The notes below the pieces were generated by a model. The model saw only the letters and a program-made list of their open reading frames with translations, ran no database searches and was not told where the DNA came from. The position numbers and the translations under genes were made by a program. From an uncultured Phascolarctobacterium sp. (GTDB lineage Bacteria; Bacillota; Negativicutes; Acidaminococcales; Acidaminococcaceae), in assembly GCA_900547415.1 (NCBI GenBank), contig URGS01000021.1, positions 1 through 33,559 on the forward strand: a DNA stretch of 33,559 nt, given 5' to 3'. Shown here one piece after another: positions 24,444 to 31,962 of the stretch; positions within the stretch are counted from its first letter, which is position 1, and each line of letters opens with the position of its first letter.

Positions 24444-25850
24444 ATGGAAGAAAAAACCTATGTTGAAGATATAAATCGCAGTATGTACGATTTTCATAAG
24501 GACGAAAACAATGATTATCGTATTCAGGAGGGTCTGACTGCTGATATTGTAAATCAGTTGTCCGCTGAAAAGCATGACCCTGAATGGATGCGCGAGTTCC
24601 GTTTAAAATCCCTGGAAATCTACAATAACCTGCAAATGCCTCAATGGGGTCCCTCCATTGAAGGTCTTGATATGGATAATATCGTTACCTACGTTCGTCC
24701 CAACACTCAGATGAAGGAAAGCTGGGACGATGTTCCTGAGGATATTAAGGACACCTTTGAGCGTTTAGGTATTCCTCAGGCTGAGCAGGCATCTTTGGCA
24801 GGCGTTGGCGCTCAGTATGACTCTGAGGTTGTTTATCATAATGTCCGCAAGGAGGTTGCGGAGCAGGGCGTTGTCTACACAGACTTTGAAAGTGCTTTGA
24901 ACGGACCCTATGCAGATATGGTTAAGGAGCATTTCATGAAGCTTGTTCCGCCTACTGACCACAAATTTGCTGCTCTCCATGGTGCAGTATGGTCCGGTGG
25001 TTCCTTTGTATATGTTCCCAAAGGAGTTAAGGTGGAGATTCCTCTCCAATCCTACTTCCGCTTGAATGCTGCCGGTGCAGGTCAGTTTGAGCATACCCTG
25101 ATTATTGTTGATGACGGTGCGGATCTGCACTTTATTGAAGGCTGTTCTGCTCCTAAGCATAATGTGGCCAATCTCCACGCAGGCTGCGTAGAACTCTTTG
25201 TTGGCAAGAACGCTAAGCTGCGTTATTCCACCATTGAGAACTGGTCCAAGAATATGTATAACCTGAATACTAAGCGTGCTCTGGTACAGGAGGGTGGTAC
25301 CATTGAATGGGTTTCCGGTTCCTTCGGCTCCCATGTTTCCTACCTCTATCCAATGAGCGTATTAAACGGAGAGGGTGCTCATTCTGAGTTTACCGGCGTA
25401 ACATTTGCAGGCAAGGGTCAAAATCTTGATACTGGCTGCAAGGTAGTTTTAAATGCGCCTAAAACCTCTTCCTTTGTAAATACCCGTTCCATTTCCAAGA
25501 GTGGCGGTATCAGCACCTTCCGCAGTTCCGTTGTAGTAACAAACAAGGCTAAGGGTGCCAAATCCGCTACTAACTGCGAAAGTCTGATGCTGGACAGCAT
25601 TTCCCGCTCTGACACCATTCCTGCTATTGACGTGCGCACTAATGATGCTGATGTGGGACACGAGGCTAAGATTGGCCGTATCAGTGACGATGCAGTGTTC
25701 TATCTGATGTCCAGAGGCATTAGTGAGGCAGAGGCTAGAGCTATGATTGTCAGCGGCTTTGCTGATAATGTTTCTAAGGAGCTTCCTTTGGAATATGCAG
25801 TAGAAATGAATAACTTAATCAGATTGGAGATGCAGGGCAGCATTGGCTAA
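24444..25850 (+). CDS. sufB: Fe-S cluster scaffold protein SufB
   Basis: The 468-residue cluster-building subunit. It has the beta-helical core with FVYVPKGVKVEIPLQSYFR, HFIEGCSAPKHNVANLHAGCVELFV and WVSGSFGSHVSYLYP. The late segment SATNCESLMLD contains the conserved Cys that corresponds to the essential Cys405 of E. coli SufB. The ending GRISDDAVFYLMSRGISEAEA is shared with SufD. A GGAG lies eight bases ahead of the ATG. The length and order match the SufCBDS-U operons of Firmicutes. Confidence 0.96.
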   Translation: MEEKTYVEDINRSMYDFHKDENNDYRIQEGLTADIVNQLSAEKHDPEWMREFRLKSLEIYNNLQMPQWGPSIEGLDMDNIVTYVRPNTQMKESWDDVPEDIKDTFERLGIPQAEQASLAGVGAQYDSEVVYHNVRKEVAEQGVVYTDFESALNGPYADMVKEHFMKLVPPTDHKFAALHGAVWSGGSFVYVPKGVKVEIPLQSYFRLNAAGAGQFEHTLIIVDDGADLHFIEGCSAPKHNVANLHAGCVELFVGKNAKLRYSTIENWSKNMYNLNTKRALVQEGGTIEWVSGSFGSHVSYLYPMSVLNGEGAHSEFTGVTFAGKGQNLDTGCKVVLNAPKTSSFVNTRSISKSGGISTFRSSVVVTNKAKGAKSATNCESLMLDSISRSDTIPAIDVRTNDADVGHEAKIGRISDDAVFYLMSRGISEAEARAMIVSGFADNVSKELPLEYAVEMNNLIRLEMQGSIG

Positions 25851-25873
25851 TGCTGTGCTGATATAAGGAGATA

Positions 25874-26998
25874 ATGATGCAGCAAATAGATATGACTGTA
25901 AACAGGCTGCCTGCACCAACCTGGAACAGATTGAAAATGAATGAAAGCAAGCTGGCTGATGTAGTAATCAGCGGCAGCTGTGAGCCCAAGGTGGCTTTAC
26001 AGGGCAGTGTGTGCCTGAATAAGAGCACTGGTGGCAGTGTAGTTGGTAAAAACTGCTGCTCCTGCGCCAACAGCAGCAACTGCTCCGTCCATGGCTTCAA
26101 TTTTGGAGCTGTAGCAACTGGTATGGGCCAGGATATGGAAAAGCTTATGCAGCCCCAGGCTCTGCGTCTTGTAGCAGATGCTCAGGCTAAAAGCACAGCT
26201 TCTGTAACATTGCGCTATAATGACGGCGAGAATTTCTACAATAAAGTAGAGATTGAAGCTAAAGAGGGTGCAGACATTACTGTAATTATGACCTATATTT
26301 CCACTGCCGTGGCAGCTGGTACTGCTGCTGTACAGACCAAGGTTATTGCCGCTAAGGGCGCCAAGGTTAAATTAGTACAGGTACAGCTTTTAGGTCAGGA
26401 CTTTTTACATTTGAATGATGTTGGATCAGAGCTGGCTGAGGATGCAGCCTTTGACGTGCTGCAGCTGCAATTAGGCGGCAGCCGCATTTATAACGGTGTG
26501 CGTTCTGCCTTAAAGGGCGACCATGCTGATTTTAATTCAGCTATTGGCTACTATGGCCGTCAAGGTCAGCGTATTGATATGAATTTTGTAGCTGACCACT
26601 TTGGTAAAAAGACTACCTGCGATATGACTGCTGACGGCGTTCTGAAGGACGGCGCTTTCAAGATTTATCGCGGTACTATTGATTTCAAGAATGGCAGCTC
26701 CGGCGCAGTTGGCTCCGAGCATGAAACCGTTCTGATGCTTACTGATGACGTGGTGAATCAAACCATTCCTCTGATTCTGTGCAGTGAAGAGGATGTTCAG
26801 GGTACTCATGGTGCAAGCATTGGTAAGCTTGATGAGGATTTATTGTTTTACCTGTGCAGCCGCGGCTTTAACGAGCAGGAGGCTGTTGATATGATGGCCA
26901 AGGCTAAAATTGAGTCCTTGTGCCGTAAAATTGACGACGAGGATACTGTTCAGCTGGTTGAACGCTATCTGGAAGGAGTGATTGCTGATGCAGAATGA
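25874..26998 (+). CDS. sufD: Fe-S cluster assembly protein SufD
   Basis: The 374-residue SufB paralogue that pairs with it in the SufBC2D complex. The N-terminus is short and divergent. The beta-helix core includes FNSAIGYYGRQGQRIDMNF and FKIYRGTIDFKNGSSGAVGSE, and the conserved C-terminal segment is GTHGASIGKLDEDLLFYLCSRGFNEQEA. AAGGAG precedes tandem ATG codons at 25874 and 25877. It overlaps sufS by 11 bases. Codon use (mostly ATT for Ile) is that of the left-hand genome. Confidence 0.95.
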   Translation: MMQQIDMTVNRLPAPTWNRLKMNESKLADVVISGSCEPKVALQGSVCLNKSTGGSVVGKNCCSCANSSNCSVHGFNFGAVATGMGQDMEKLMQPQALRLVADAQAKSTASVTLRYNDGENFYNKVEIEAKEGADITVIMTYISTAVAAGTAAVQTKVIAAKGAKVKLVQVQLLGQDFLHLNDVGSELAEDAAFDVLQLQLGGSRIYNGVRSALKGDHADFNSAIGYYGRQGQRIDMNFVADHFGKKTTCDMTADGVLKDGAFKIYRGTIDFKNGSSGAVGSEHETVLMLTDDVVNQTIPLILCSEEDVQGTHGASIGKLDEDLLFYLCSRGFNEQEAVDMMAKAKIESLCRKIDDEDTVQLVERYLEGVIADAE

Positions 26999-28223
26999 AG
27001 CAGAGATTTTAGCTCTTGATTTCAAGAAGGATTTTCCCCTGCTGGCAGGCAAGGATATTGCTTACTTAGATAATTCAGCAACCTCTCAGCGCCCTCAATG
27101 CGTAATTGATGCTATGGAAAAATTCTACCTGCAGCATAACGCTAACCCTTTACGTGGACTGTATCAGCTGGCTATGGAGGCTACTGATATTTATGAGGAC
27201 GCACGTATAGCTGTACAAAAATTTATTAATGCTAAGCGTGCTGAGGAAATTATCTTCACCCGCAACGCATCTGAAAGCCTGAATTTGATTGCCTATAGCT
27301 ATGGACTCCATAACTTAAAGCCTGGTGACGAGATTGTTACCACTATTATGGAGCATCACAGCAATCTTCTGCCCTGGCAGCAGGCGGCAGCCAGGACCGG
27401 AGCAGTGGTGAAGTATCTGGAGTGCACCGAAGACGGAAAATATACCGAGGAAGCTTTTAAGGAGGCACTGAGCGACCGAACGAAGATCGTTGCCATGACC
27501 CAGGTATCCAATGTGCTGGGCTGTAAAAATGATATCAAGCGTTTTGCACAGCTGGCACATGAGGCAGGCGCTTATTTCGTGGCAGACGGAGCCCAGAGCG
27601 TGCCCCATATGGCAGTGGACGTACAGGATCTGAATGTGGATTTTCTGGCATTTTCCGGGCATAAAATGTACGCTCCCATGGGAATCGGTGTGTTATATGC
27701 GAAGAGAGAGCTGTTAGAGCAGATGCCCCCGTTTTTATGCGGTGGAGAAATGATCGATTCCGTCAGCCGTACAGGAGCCGTGTGGGCAGAGGTGCCTCAT
27801 AAGTTCGAGGCAGGTACGGTGAACGGTGCCGGTGCTTATGCCCTCGCAGAGGCTATCCGTTATGTGCAGAAGATCGGCTTTGATTTCATCGAAGAGAGAG
27901 AAGCAAAGCTGACAAAACTGTTGATGGATGGGATGAAGGAGATCCCTGCGGTGCATATTTTAGGATCACAGAAAGCGGAGGATCATCACGGTATCGTGAC
28001 ATTTAAGCTGGACGGCGTGCATCCCCATGATGTGGCATCTGTTTTAGATGCAGATCACATCGCAGTCCGGGCGGGACATCACTGCGCCCAGCCGTTACTA
28101 CAGCACCTGAGAGTGTTGTCTACCACCAGAGTGAGTCTGGGTGTCTACAATACGGAAGAAGAGATACAGGCATTTTTAACAAGTCTTGCCGGGATAAGGA
28201 GACAGATGGGCTATGGAGAATAA
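26988..28223 (+). CDS. sufS: Cysteine desulfurase SufS (composite gene)
   Basis: The 411-residue PLP enzyme that removes sulfur from Cys for cluster assembly. EHHSNLLPW (122-130) binds the cofactor region, SGHK holds the PLP Lys (Lys226), and RAGHHCAQP carries the persulfide Cys (Cys366). The frame is intact, but the gene is a mosaic. In codons 1-131, 9 of 11 Ile codons are ATT and one is ATC, and Arg is CGT/CGC. In codons 132-411, 10 of 13 Ile codons are ATC, and Arg includes many AGA/AGG. The switch lies at about 27,345-27,392. AAGGAG lies about ten bases before the ATG at 26988. An upstream in-frame TTG at 26982 is not needed. Confidence 0.93.
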   Translation: MQNEAEILALDFKKDFPLLAGKDIAYLDNSATSQRPQCVIDAMEKFYLQHNANPLRGLYQLAMEATDIYEDARIAVQKFINAKRAEEIIFTRNASESLNLIAYSYGLHNLKPGDEIVTTIMEHHSNLLPWQQAAARTGAVVKYLECTEDGKYTEEAFKEALSDRTKIVAMTQVSNVLGCKNDIKRFAQLAHEAGAYFVADGAQSVPHMAVDVQDLNVDFLAFSGHKMYAPMGIGVLYAKRELLEQMPPFLCGGEMIDSVSRTGAVWAEVPHKFEAGTVNGAGAYALAEAIRYVQKIGFDFIEEREAKLTKLLMDGMKEIPAVHILGSQKAEDHHGIVTFKLDGVHPHDVASVLDADHIAVRAGHHCAQPLLQHLRVLSTTRVSLGVYNTEEEIQAFLTSLAGIRRQMGYGE

Positions 28224-28644
28224 AACGTTTTATAATGAGATCCTGACGGAGCACAACCTGCATCCGTATCACAAGCACAAGCTGGAGGATGCAAACCTGG
28301 TGTTAGAAGGTGTCAATCCCAGCTGCGGCGATGATATTTTTCTGGAACTGAAGGTGGAGGACGGTGTAGTCGTGGACGGTGCCTTTGAAGGAGACGGCTG
28401 TGCCATCTCCCAGGCTTCCGCGGACATGATGCTGGAACTGGTCATTGGTAGAAGTAAGGAAGAGGCACTGCATCTGGCAGATCTGTTCCTGAAAATGATC
28501 AAGGGAAGTATCACCGATGAAGAGAAGGATGAGCTGGAAGAGGCCTCCGTATTGCAGGATATCGCCCACATGCCTGCCAGGGTAAAATGCGCGGTGCTTG
28601 GCTGGCATACTATGCAGGAATTATTGAAAACAGAAGAAAAATAG
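28213..28644 (+). CDS. sufU: SufU zinc-dependent sulfur transfer protein
   Basis: A 143-residue IscU-like protein. In the SufU branch it binds zinc and accepts sulfur from SufS, handing it to SufBCD. The ligands are visible: Cys38 and Asp40 in NPSCGD, Cys63 in GDGCAIS, and Cys126 in MPARVKCAVLGW. The roughly 20-residue insertion between the second and third Cys motifs (IKGSITDEEKDELEEAS) is typical of SufU and absent from IscU. It overlaps the sufS stop by 11 bases. Codon use is that of the right-hand (Lachnospiraceae-like) genome. Confidence 0.93.
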   Translation: MENKTFYNEILTEHNLHPYHKHKLEDANLVLEGVNPSCGDDIFLELKVEDGVVVDGAFEGDGCAISQASADMMLELVIGRSKEEALHLADLFLKMIKGSITDEEKDELEEASVLQDIAHMPARVKCAVLGWHTMQELLKTEEK

Positions 28645-28733
28645 CTGATAAAAAGATAAAGATACATCTTGCACGCCCTTTTTGGATACGCTACAATGAA
28701 AAAAGAAGTGTAAGTAAAGCGGGGGGGCTGTGC

Positions 28734-29072
28734 ATGTTCCACATAGAGCTTATCATTGAATTCCTGGAAAACGTGATGAACAATATTGTCCAGGTGGCAA
28801 TACTGTTCTTTGAATTTGTCGGAGTGATCGTTATTATTCTCTCCGGTCTGAAAGGGTTTTATAATTATGTGCGGCGGGTGCCGGATATGAAGATCACCCT
28901 GGCGCAGGGGCTTGCTGTAGGGTTGGAATTCAAGTTGTGCAGTGAGATCCTTAAGACCGTTATTGTCAGAGACTGGAAGGAGATCGTTACCGTAGCCGGT
29001 ATCATCGGACTTCGTGCGGCACTGACCTTCCTGATCCATTGGGAGATCAAGGAAGAGAAGAATCATTCCTAA
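28734..29072 (+). CDS. DUF1622 family small membrane protein
   Basis: A 112-residue protein with about three membrane segments: 15-37 (NIVQVAILFFEFVGVIVIILS), 57-75 and 85-102. The segment LAQGLAVGLEFKLCSEILKTVIVRDWKEI and the following GIIGLRAALTFLIHWEI match the DUF1622 pattern (L..LEF....DI..T and an R-x-x-L helix before an acidic end). Function is unknown for the family. The start at 28734 is chosen because the upstream part of the frame is non-hydrophobic and unlike the family; ribosome binding (gggggg) is weak. It lies 89 bp after sufU. Confidence 0.75.
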   Translation: MFHIELIIEFLENVMNNIVQVAILFFEFVGVIVIILSGLKGFYNYVRRVPDMKITLAQGLAVGLEFKLCSEILKTVIVRDWKEIVTVAGIIGLRAALTFLIHWEIKEEKNHS

Positions 29073-29078
29073 AAATCG

Positions 29079-29107
29079 GCAGCTGATGAAAATCGGCTGC
29101 TTTTTTT
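29079..29107 (+). terminator. GAAA-tetraloop terminator
   Basis: A 9-bp stem with one G-U pair (29079-29087 with 29092-29100) closed by a GAAA tetraloop and followed by seven T, six bases after the DUF1622 gene's stop. It probably ends the suf-side transcript. Confidence 0.9.
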
Positions 29108-29288
29108 AAGAATGATTTCCGGTTACCCAACAAAAGTCAATAAGTTTATCCAGATAAAGAGATTAAATTTGTAATGGTATATAGGTTAAATTTGCACCTT
29201 GGAAAAAAGCTGTCAGAGGACTAACATATAACGATAAAGTATGTATTTATAAAAAAAGTGTAAAGAAATGCTAAAAAATCCGTTGCAT

Positions 29289-29317
29289 TTGACACTTTGA
29301 CGTGCTAAAGTTATCAA
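29289..29317 (+). promoter_or_regulatory. Promoter upstream of the 170-residue protein gene
   Basis: A perfect TTGACA (29289-29294), a 17-bp spacer and TATCAA (29312-29317). The predicted start of transcription is near 29324. Confidence 0.6.
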
Positions 29318-29332
29318 TAGCATGAACGTAAA

Positions 29333-29346
29333 TGTAATCGATTACG
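29333..29346. promoter_or_regulatory. cre-like (CcpA/LacI-family) operator
   Basis: The 14-mer tgtaatcgattacg matches the catabolite-responsive element consensus TGWAANCGNTNWCA at 13 of 14 positions and contains a perfect 12-bp palindrome (29334-29345). It lies about ten bases after the predicted transcription start, a roadblock position. Another LacI-family repressor could also use it. Confidence 0.55.
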
Positions 29347-29367
29347 CATGCTTAAAAGGAAAGCAGA

Positions 29368-29880
29368 ATGGAATTACAAAAGGCACTTACTCCCGGGGAA
29401 GCGCTGGAACGCGTCCTGCGATTTTATCAGACCTACTACAATATCAAAACAGAGGCTGTAGAACCGCCATTCGCAGCCGAAGCAATCTTCGGATCCCATA
29501 ATGAGCAGTACTTTCTGATCAAGAAAGCCAAGGTGGCAGATATTGACACCAACGAGACAGTGTATTTTGCCACAGAAGAATCTTTATCTAAGGAACGTCT
29601 TCTGGAACTGGACGCTATCGCCTGGGAGCGGGGAACTGCAAATGTGCAGCCGTCTTCCCATCACAGGAACAGTGATGTCGTCCTGATCATTCTGACCGCT
29701 CATGCCGGGGAGGATGCTCTCGCACAGGTGAAAAAGTGCAGGCATTATCAGAGTTATCTCTGGGGATTCCATGGCTGGAGCAATTATCGTCTGATTGTCG
29801 CCGAGCTGTCTTCGGGTCGGATCGTCCACAACCGCCACGGACAGATTCTGAAGAAGCTCGTAAAAAAGGCAATACAGTAA
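29368..29880 (+). CDS. Conserved hypothetical protein, 170 residues
   Basis: I do not recognise a named family. It is a soluble-looking protein with no signal peptide or membrane segment. Helix-prone ends (residues 1-25 LTPGEALERVLRFYQTYYNI; 155-170, ending ILKKLVKKAIQ) flank a mixed alpha/beta middle: EQYFLIKKAKVADIDTNETVYFA, DVVLIILTAHAGEDALAQVKK, and a Trp/His/Tyr-rich stretch YQSYLWGFHGWSNYRLIVAEL (about 127-147). It has a good ribosome binding site (AAAAGGAAAG) and follows a strong promoter and cre-like site. It lies 206 bp before cstA on the same strand with no terminator with a T run between them, so the two may be co-transcribed. Confidence 0.75.
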   Translation: MELQKALTPGEALERVLRFYQTYYNIKTEAVEPPFAAEAIFGSHNEQYFLIKKAKVADIDTNETVYFATEESLSKERLLELDAIAWERGTANVQPSSHHRNSDVVLIILTAHAGEDALAQVKKCRHYQSYLWGFHGWSNYRLIVAELSSGRIVHNRHGQILKKLVKKAIQ

Positions 29881-29893
29881 ATACAAGGGACAG

Positions 29894-30037
29894 AAATTCC
29901 AAATATCGGGCATGCTTGCATGGCAAGATATTTGAATTTATGGACCGAAAAACTGTGAGGAAGTAGTAATTTACGAAGTAAATTAACGAATTCCGAACAG
30001 TTTAGAATTGCGAGAGCAGTATTTTGCGGAGCAATTC
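29894..30037 (+). other. Three consecutive hairpins in the leader of cstA
   Basis: First, a 13-bp stem with one bulge (29894-29907 with 29927-29939). Second, taatttac/gtaaatta with a three-base loop (29967-29985). Third, gaattgc/gcaattc (30005-30011 with 30031-30037). None carries a terminator T run. They may be RNA-processing or stability elements or an intergenic repeat; no known riboswitch is recognised. Confidence 0.4.
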
Positions 30038-30086
30038 GTGTATTTACAAAAATTAAATCTGTGTATTAAGAAAAGGAGAAACACAA

Positions 30087-31820
30087 ATGACAGCATTATT
30101 AATCGTTGTAGCCGCTATTGTACTGTTGTTTATCGGCTATGTGTTCTATGGCTCCTGGCTGGCAAAACAGTGGGGTATCGATCCTACCAAGAAGACTCCT
30201 GCAATTGAGAAGGAAGATGGTGTGGATTACGTTGCAGCTAAGCCTGCCGTACTTATGGGTCATCATTTTTCATCTATCGCCGGAGCAGGCCCGATCAACG
30301 GACCGATTCAGGCTTCCATCTTCGGATGGGTTCCCGTATTCCTGTGGTGTATCATCGGTGGTATTTTCTTCGGCGGTCTGCAGGACTTCGGATCTTTATT
30401 CGCATCTATCAGACATGACGGTAAATCTGTAGGTGAGATCATTGAGGATTCCATGGGATCCAGAGCTAAGAAGCTTTTCATCATCTTCGCACTTCTGGTG
30501 CTGATCCTGGTAATCGCTTCCTTCGTTAACATTGTGGCAGGTACTTTCCTGACCCTGGCGGATGATGCCGGCAAGACCGCTTTCGGTTTTGTGACCAATC
30601 CTACCGGTAATCAGTCTACCGCAATGATCTCTCTGCTGTTCATCGTTCTGGCTGTTATTTATGGTTATGTGACCAACAGAATGGGCGTTAAGACTCTGCC
30701 CGCTACCATCGGTGGTATCATCTGTATCGTAGCTATTACTGTTTTAGGTCTGAACGTTGGATTTGCAATGAACCGTATCGCATGGATCGTATTTGTAGGT
30801 GTTTACATCGCAGTGGCTTCCCTGGTTCCCGTATGGATCCTGTTACAGCCCCGTGACTACCTGTCCAGTTTCCTGCTGTATGCTATGATCGGTCTGGCAT
30901 TCATCGGTGTCGTTGCCGGTGCTTTCACCGGTACTGTCGCATTCGATATCCCTGCGTTTAATGGCTGGGAGCCCAAGGCAGGACAGACATTGTTCCCTAT
31001 GCTGTTCATCACTGTAGCATGTGGTGCATGTTCCGGTTTCCACAGCCTGATCGCTACCGGTACTTCTTCCAAGCAGTTAGCGAACGAGAAGGATGCCAAG
31101 GCTATCGGTTACGGCTCCATGCTGATCGAGTCTGCTCTGGGTATCATCGCGCTGGTAGCAGTCGGTGCAGTATATCAGAAGTATTTAAACGGTGAGTTCG
31201 GATCTCCCGCAGCTGCATTCGCTGCAGGTATTGCATCCATGTTCGGTACCGAGACCTCCAAGGCATACGGTACGATCTACGCACTGCTCACACTGTCTGT
31301 ATCCGTATTCGCACTGACCAGTCTGGATACCGGTACCCGTCTGAGCCGTTTCATGTTCTCCGAGCTGTTCCTGAAGGAAGGCGAAGCTACTTACAAGGAT
31401 GCCAAGGGCGCACGTAAGGTGCTGGCTCATCCTCTGTTCGGTACTGTATCCATGGTACTGATCGGCTGTATCCTCGGCGGTCTGTCCTTAAGCCAGATCT
31501 GGGGTCTGTTTGGTGCAGCGAACCAGCTGCTCGCAGGTATCGCTCTGATGGCAGTAGCTGCATGGCTGGGTGAAGTTGGTAAGAACAACAAGATGTTCTT
31601 CTTCCCTATGGTATTCATGCTTGCTGCAACCCTGACCAGCCTGGTGATCACTGTAATCAACAAGTGCAAGGCGATCGGTGCCGGCACCGCTGCATGGGGT
31701 GACTGGTTCCAGCTGTTCTTCGCAGCTGCAATGGCAGTTCTGGCAATCTTCCTGGTAGTGGAAGGCGCACAGACCTTCGCTAAGCAGATGAAAGAGAAGA
31801 AGGCTAAGAAGGCTGCTTAA
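30087..31820 (+). CDS. cstA: Carbon starvation protein CstA-family transporter
   Basis: A 577-residue membrane protein with about 16 hydrophobic segments. The N-terminal CstA signature is clear: KPAVLMGHHFSSIAGAGPINGPI and GGLQDFGSLFASIRHDGKSVGEI. The middle holds CGACSGFHSLIATGTSSKQLANEKDA, and the SLDTGTRLSRFMFSELF segment is the late conserved motif. E. coli CstA and BtsT (about 700 residues) import pyruvate or peptides; this is the shorter form common in Clostridia. The C-terminus is a short basic tail (KEKKAKKAA). AAAGGAG precedes the ATG. A cre-like site upstream of the preceding gene would fit induction when preferred sugars run out. Confidence 0.93.
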   Translation: MTALLIVVAAIVLLFIGYVFYGSWLAKQWGIDPTKKTPAIEKEDGVDYVAAKPAVLMGHHFSSIAGAGPINGPIQASIFGWVPVFLWCIIGGIFFGGLQDFGSLFASIRHDGKSVGEIIEDSMGSRAKKLFIIFALLVLILVIASFVNIVAGTFLTLADDAGKTAFGFVTNPTGNQSTAMISLLFIVLAVIYGYVTNRMGVKTLPATIGGIICIVAITVLGLNVGFAMNRIAWIVFVGVYIAVASLVPVWILLQPRDYLSSFLLYAMIGLAFIGVVAGAFTGTVAFDIPAFNGWEPKAGQTLFPMLFITVACGACSGFHSLIATGTSSKQLANEKDAKAIGYGSMLIESALGIIALVAVGAVYQKYLNGEFGSPAAAFAAGIASMFGTETSKAYGTIYALLTLSVSVFALTSLDTGTRLSRFMFSELFLKEGEATYKDAKGARKVLAHPLFGTVSMVLIGCILGGLSLSQIWGLFGAANQLLAGIALMAVAAWLGEVGKNNKMFFFPMVFMLAATLTSLVITVINKCKAIGAGTAAWGDWFQLFFAAAMAVLAIFLVVEGAQTFAKQMKEKKAKKAA

Positions 31821-31863
31821 TATAAGCGCAAGATACAAAAGATAAATAAAGTTAAGCAAAGAG

Positions 31864-31899
31864 AAATCCCGGAGACTGTGAAAGGCCTTCGGGATTTTT
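31864..31899. terminator. Terminator of cstA
   Basis: An 11-bp stem with one wobble (31864-31874 with 31887-31897) followed by TTTTT within 45 bases of the cstA stop. The minus strand lacks a comparable T run, so it mainly serves the plus strand. Confidence 0.85.
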
Positions 31900-31962
31900 A
31901 TTGTGTATGCGGGGACCGCAGAAGCGGTGTCCGGAATAATAATGGATGCGGCAATCGCAATA

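Noticed and set aside
28587..28733. N-terminal extension of the DUF1622 frame back into sufU
   Set aside because: The 49 extra residues are basic and non-hydrophobic, overlap sufU, and do not belong to the DUF1622 pattern; the ATG at 28734 gives the usual length.
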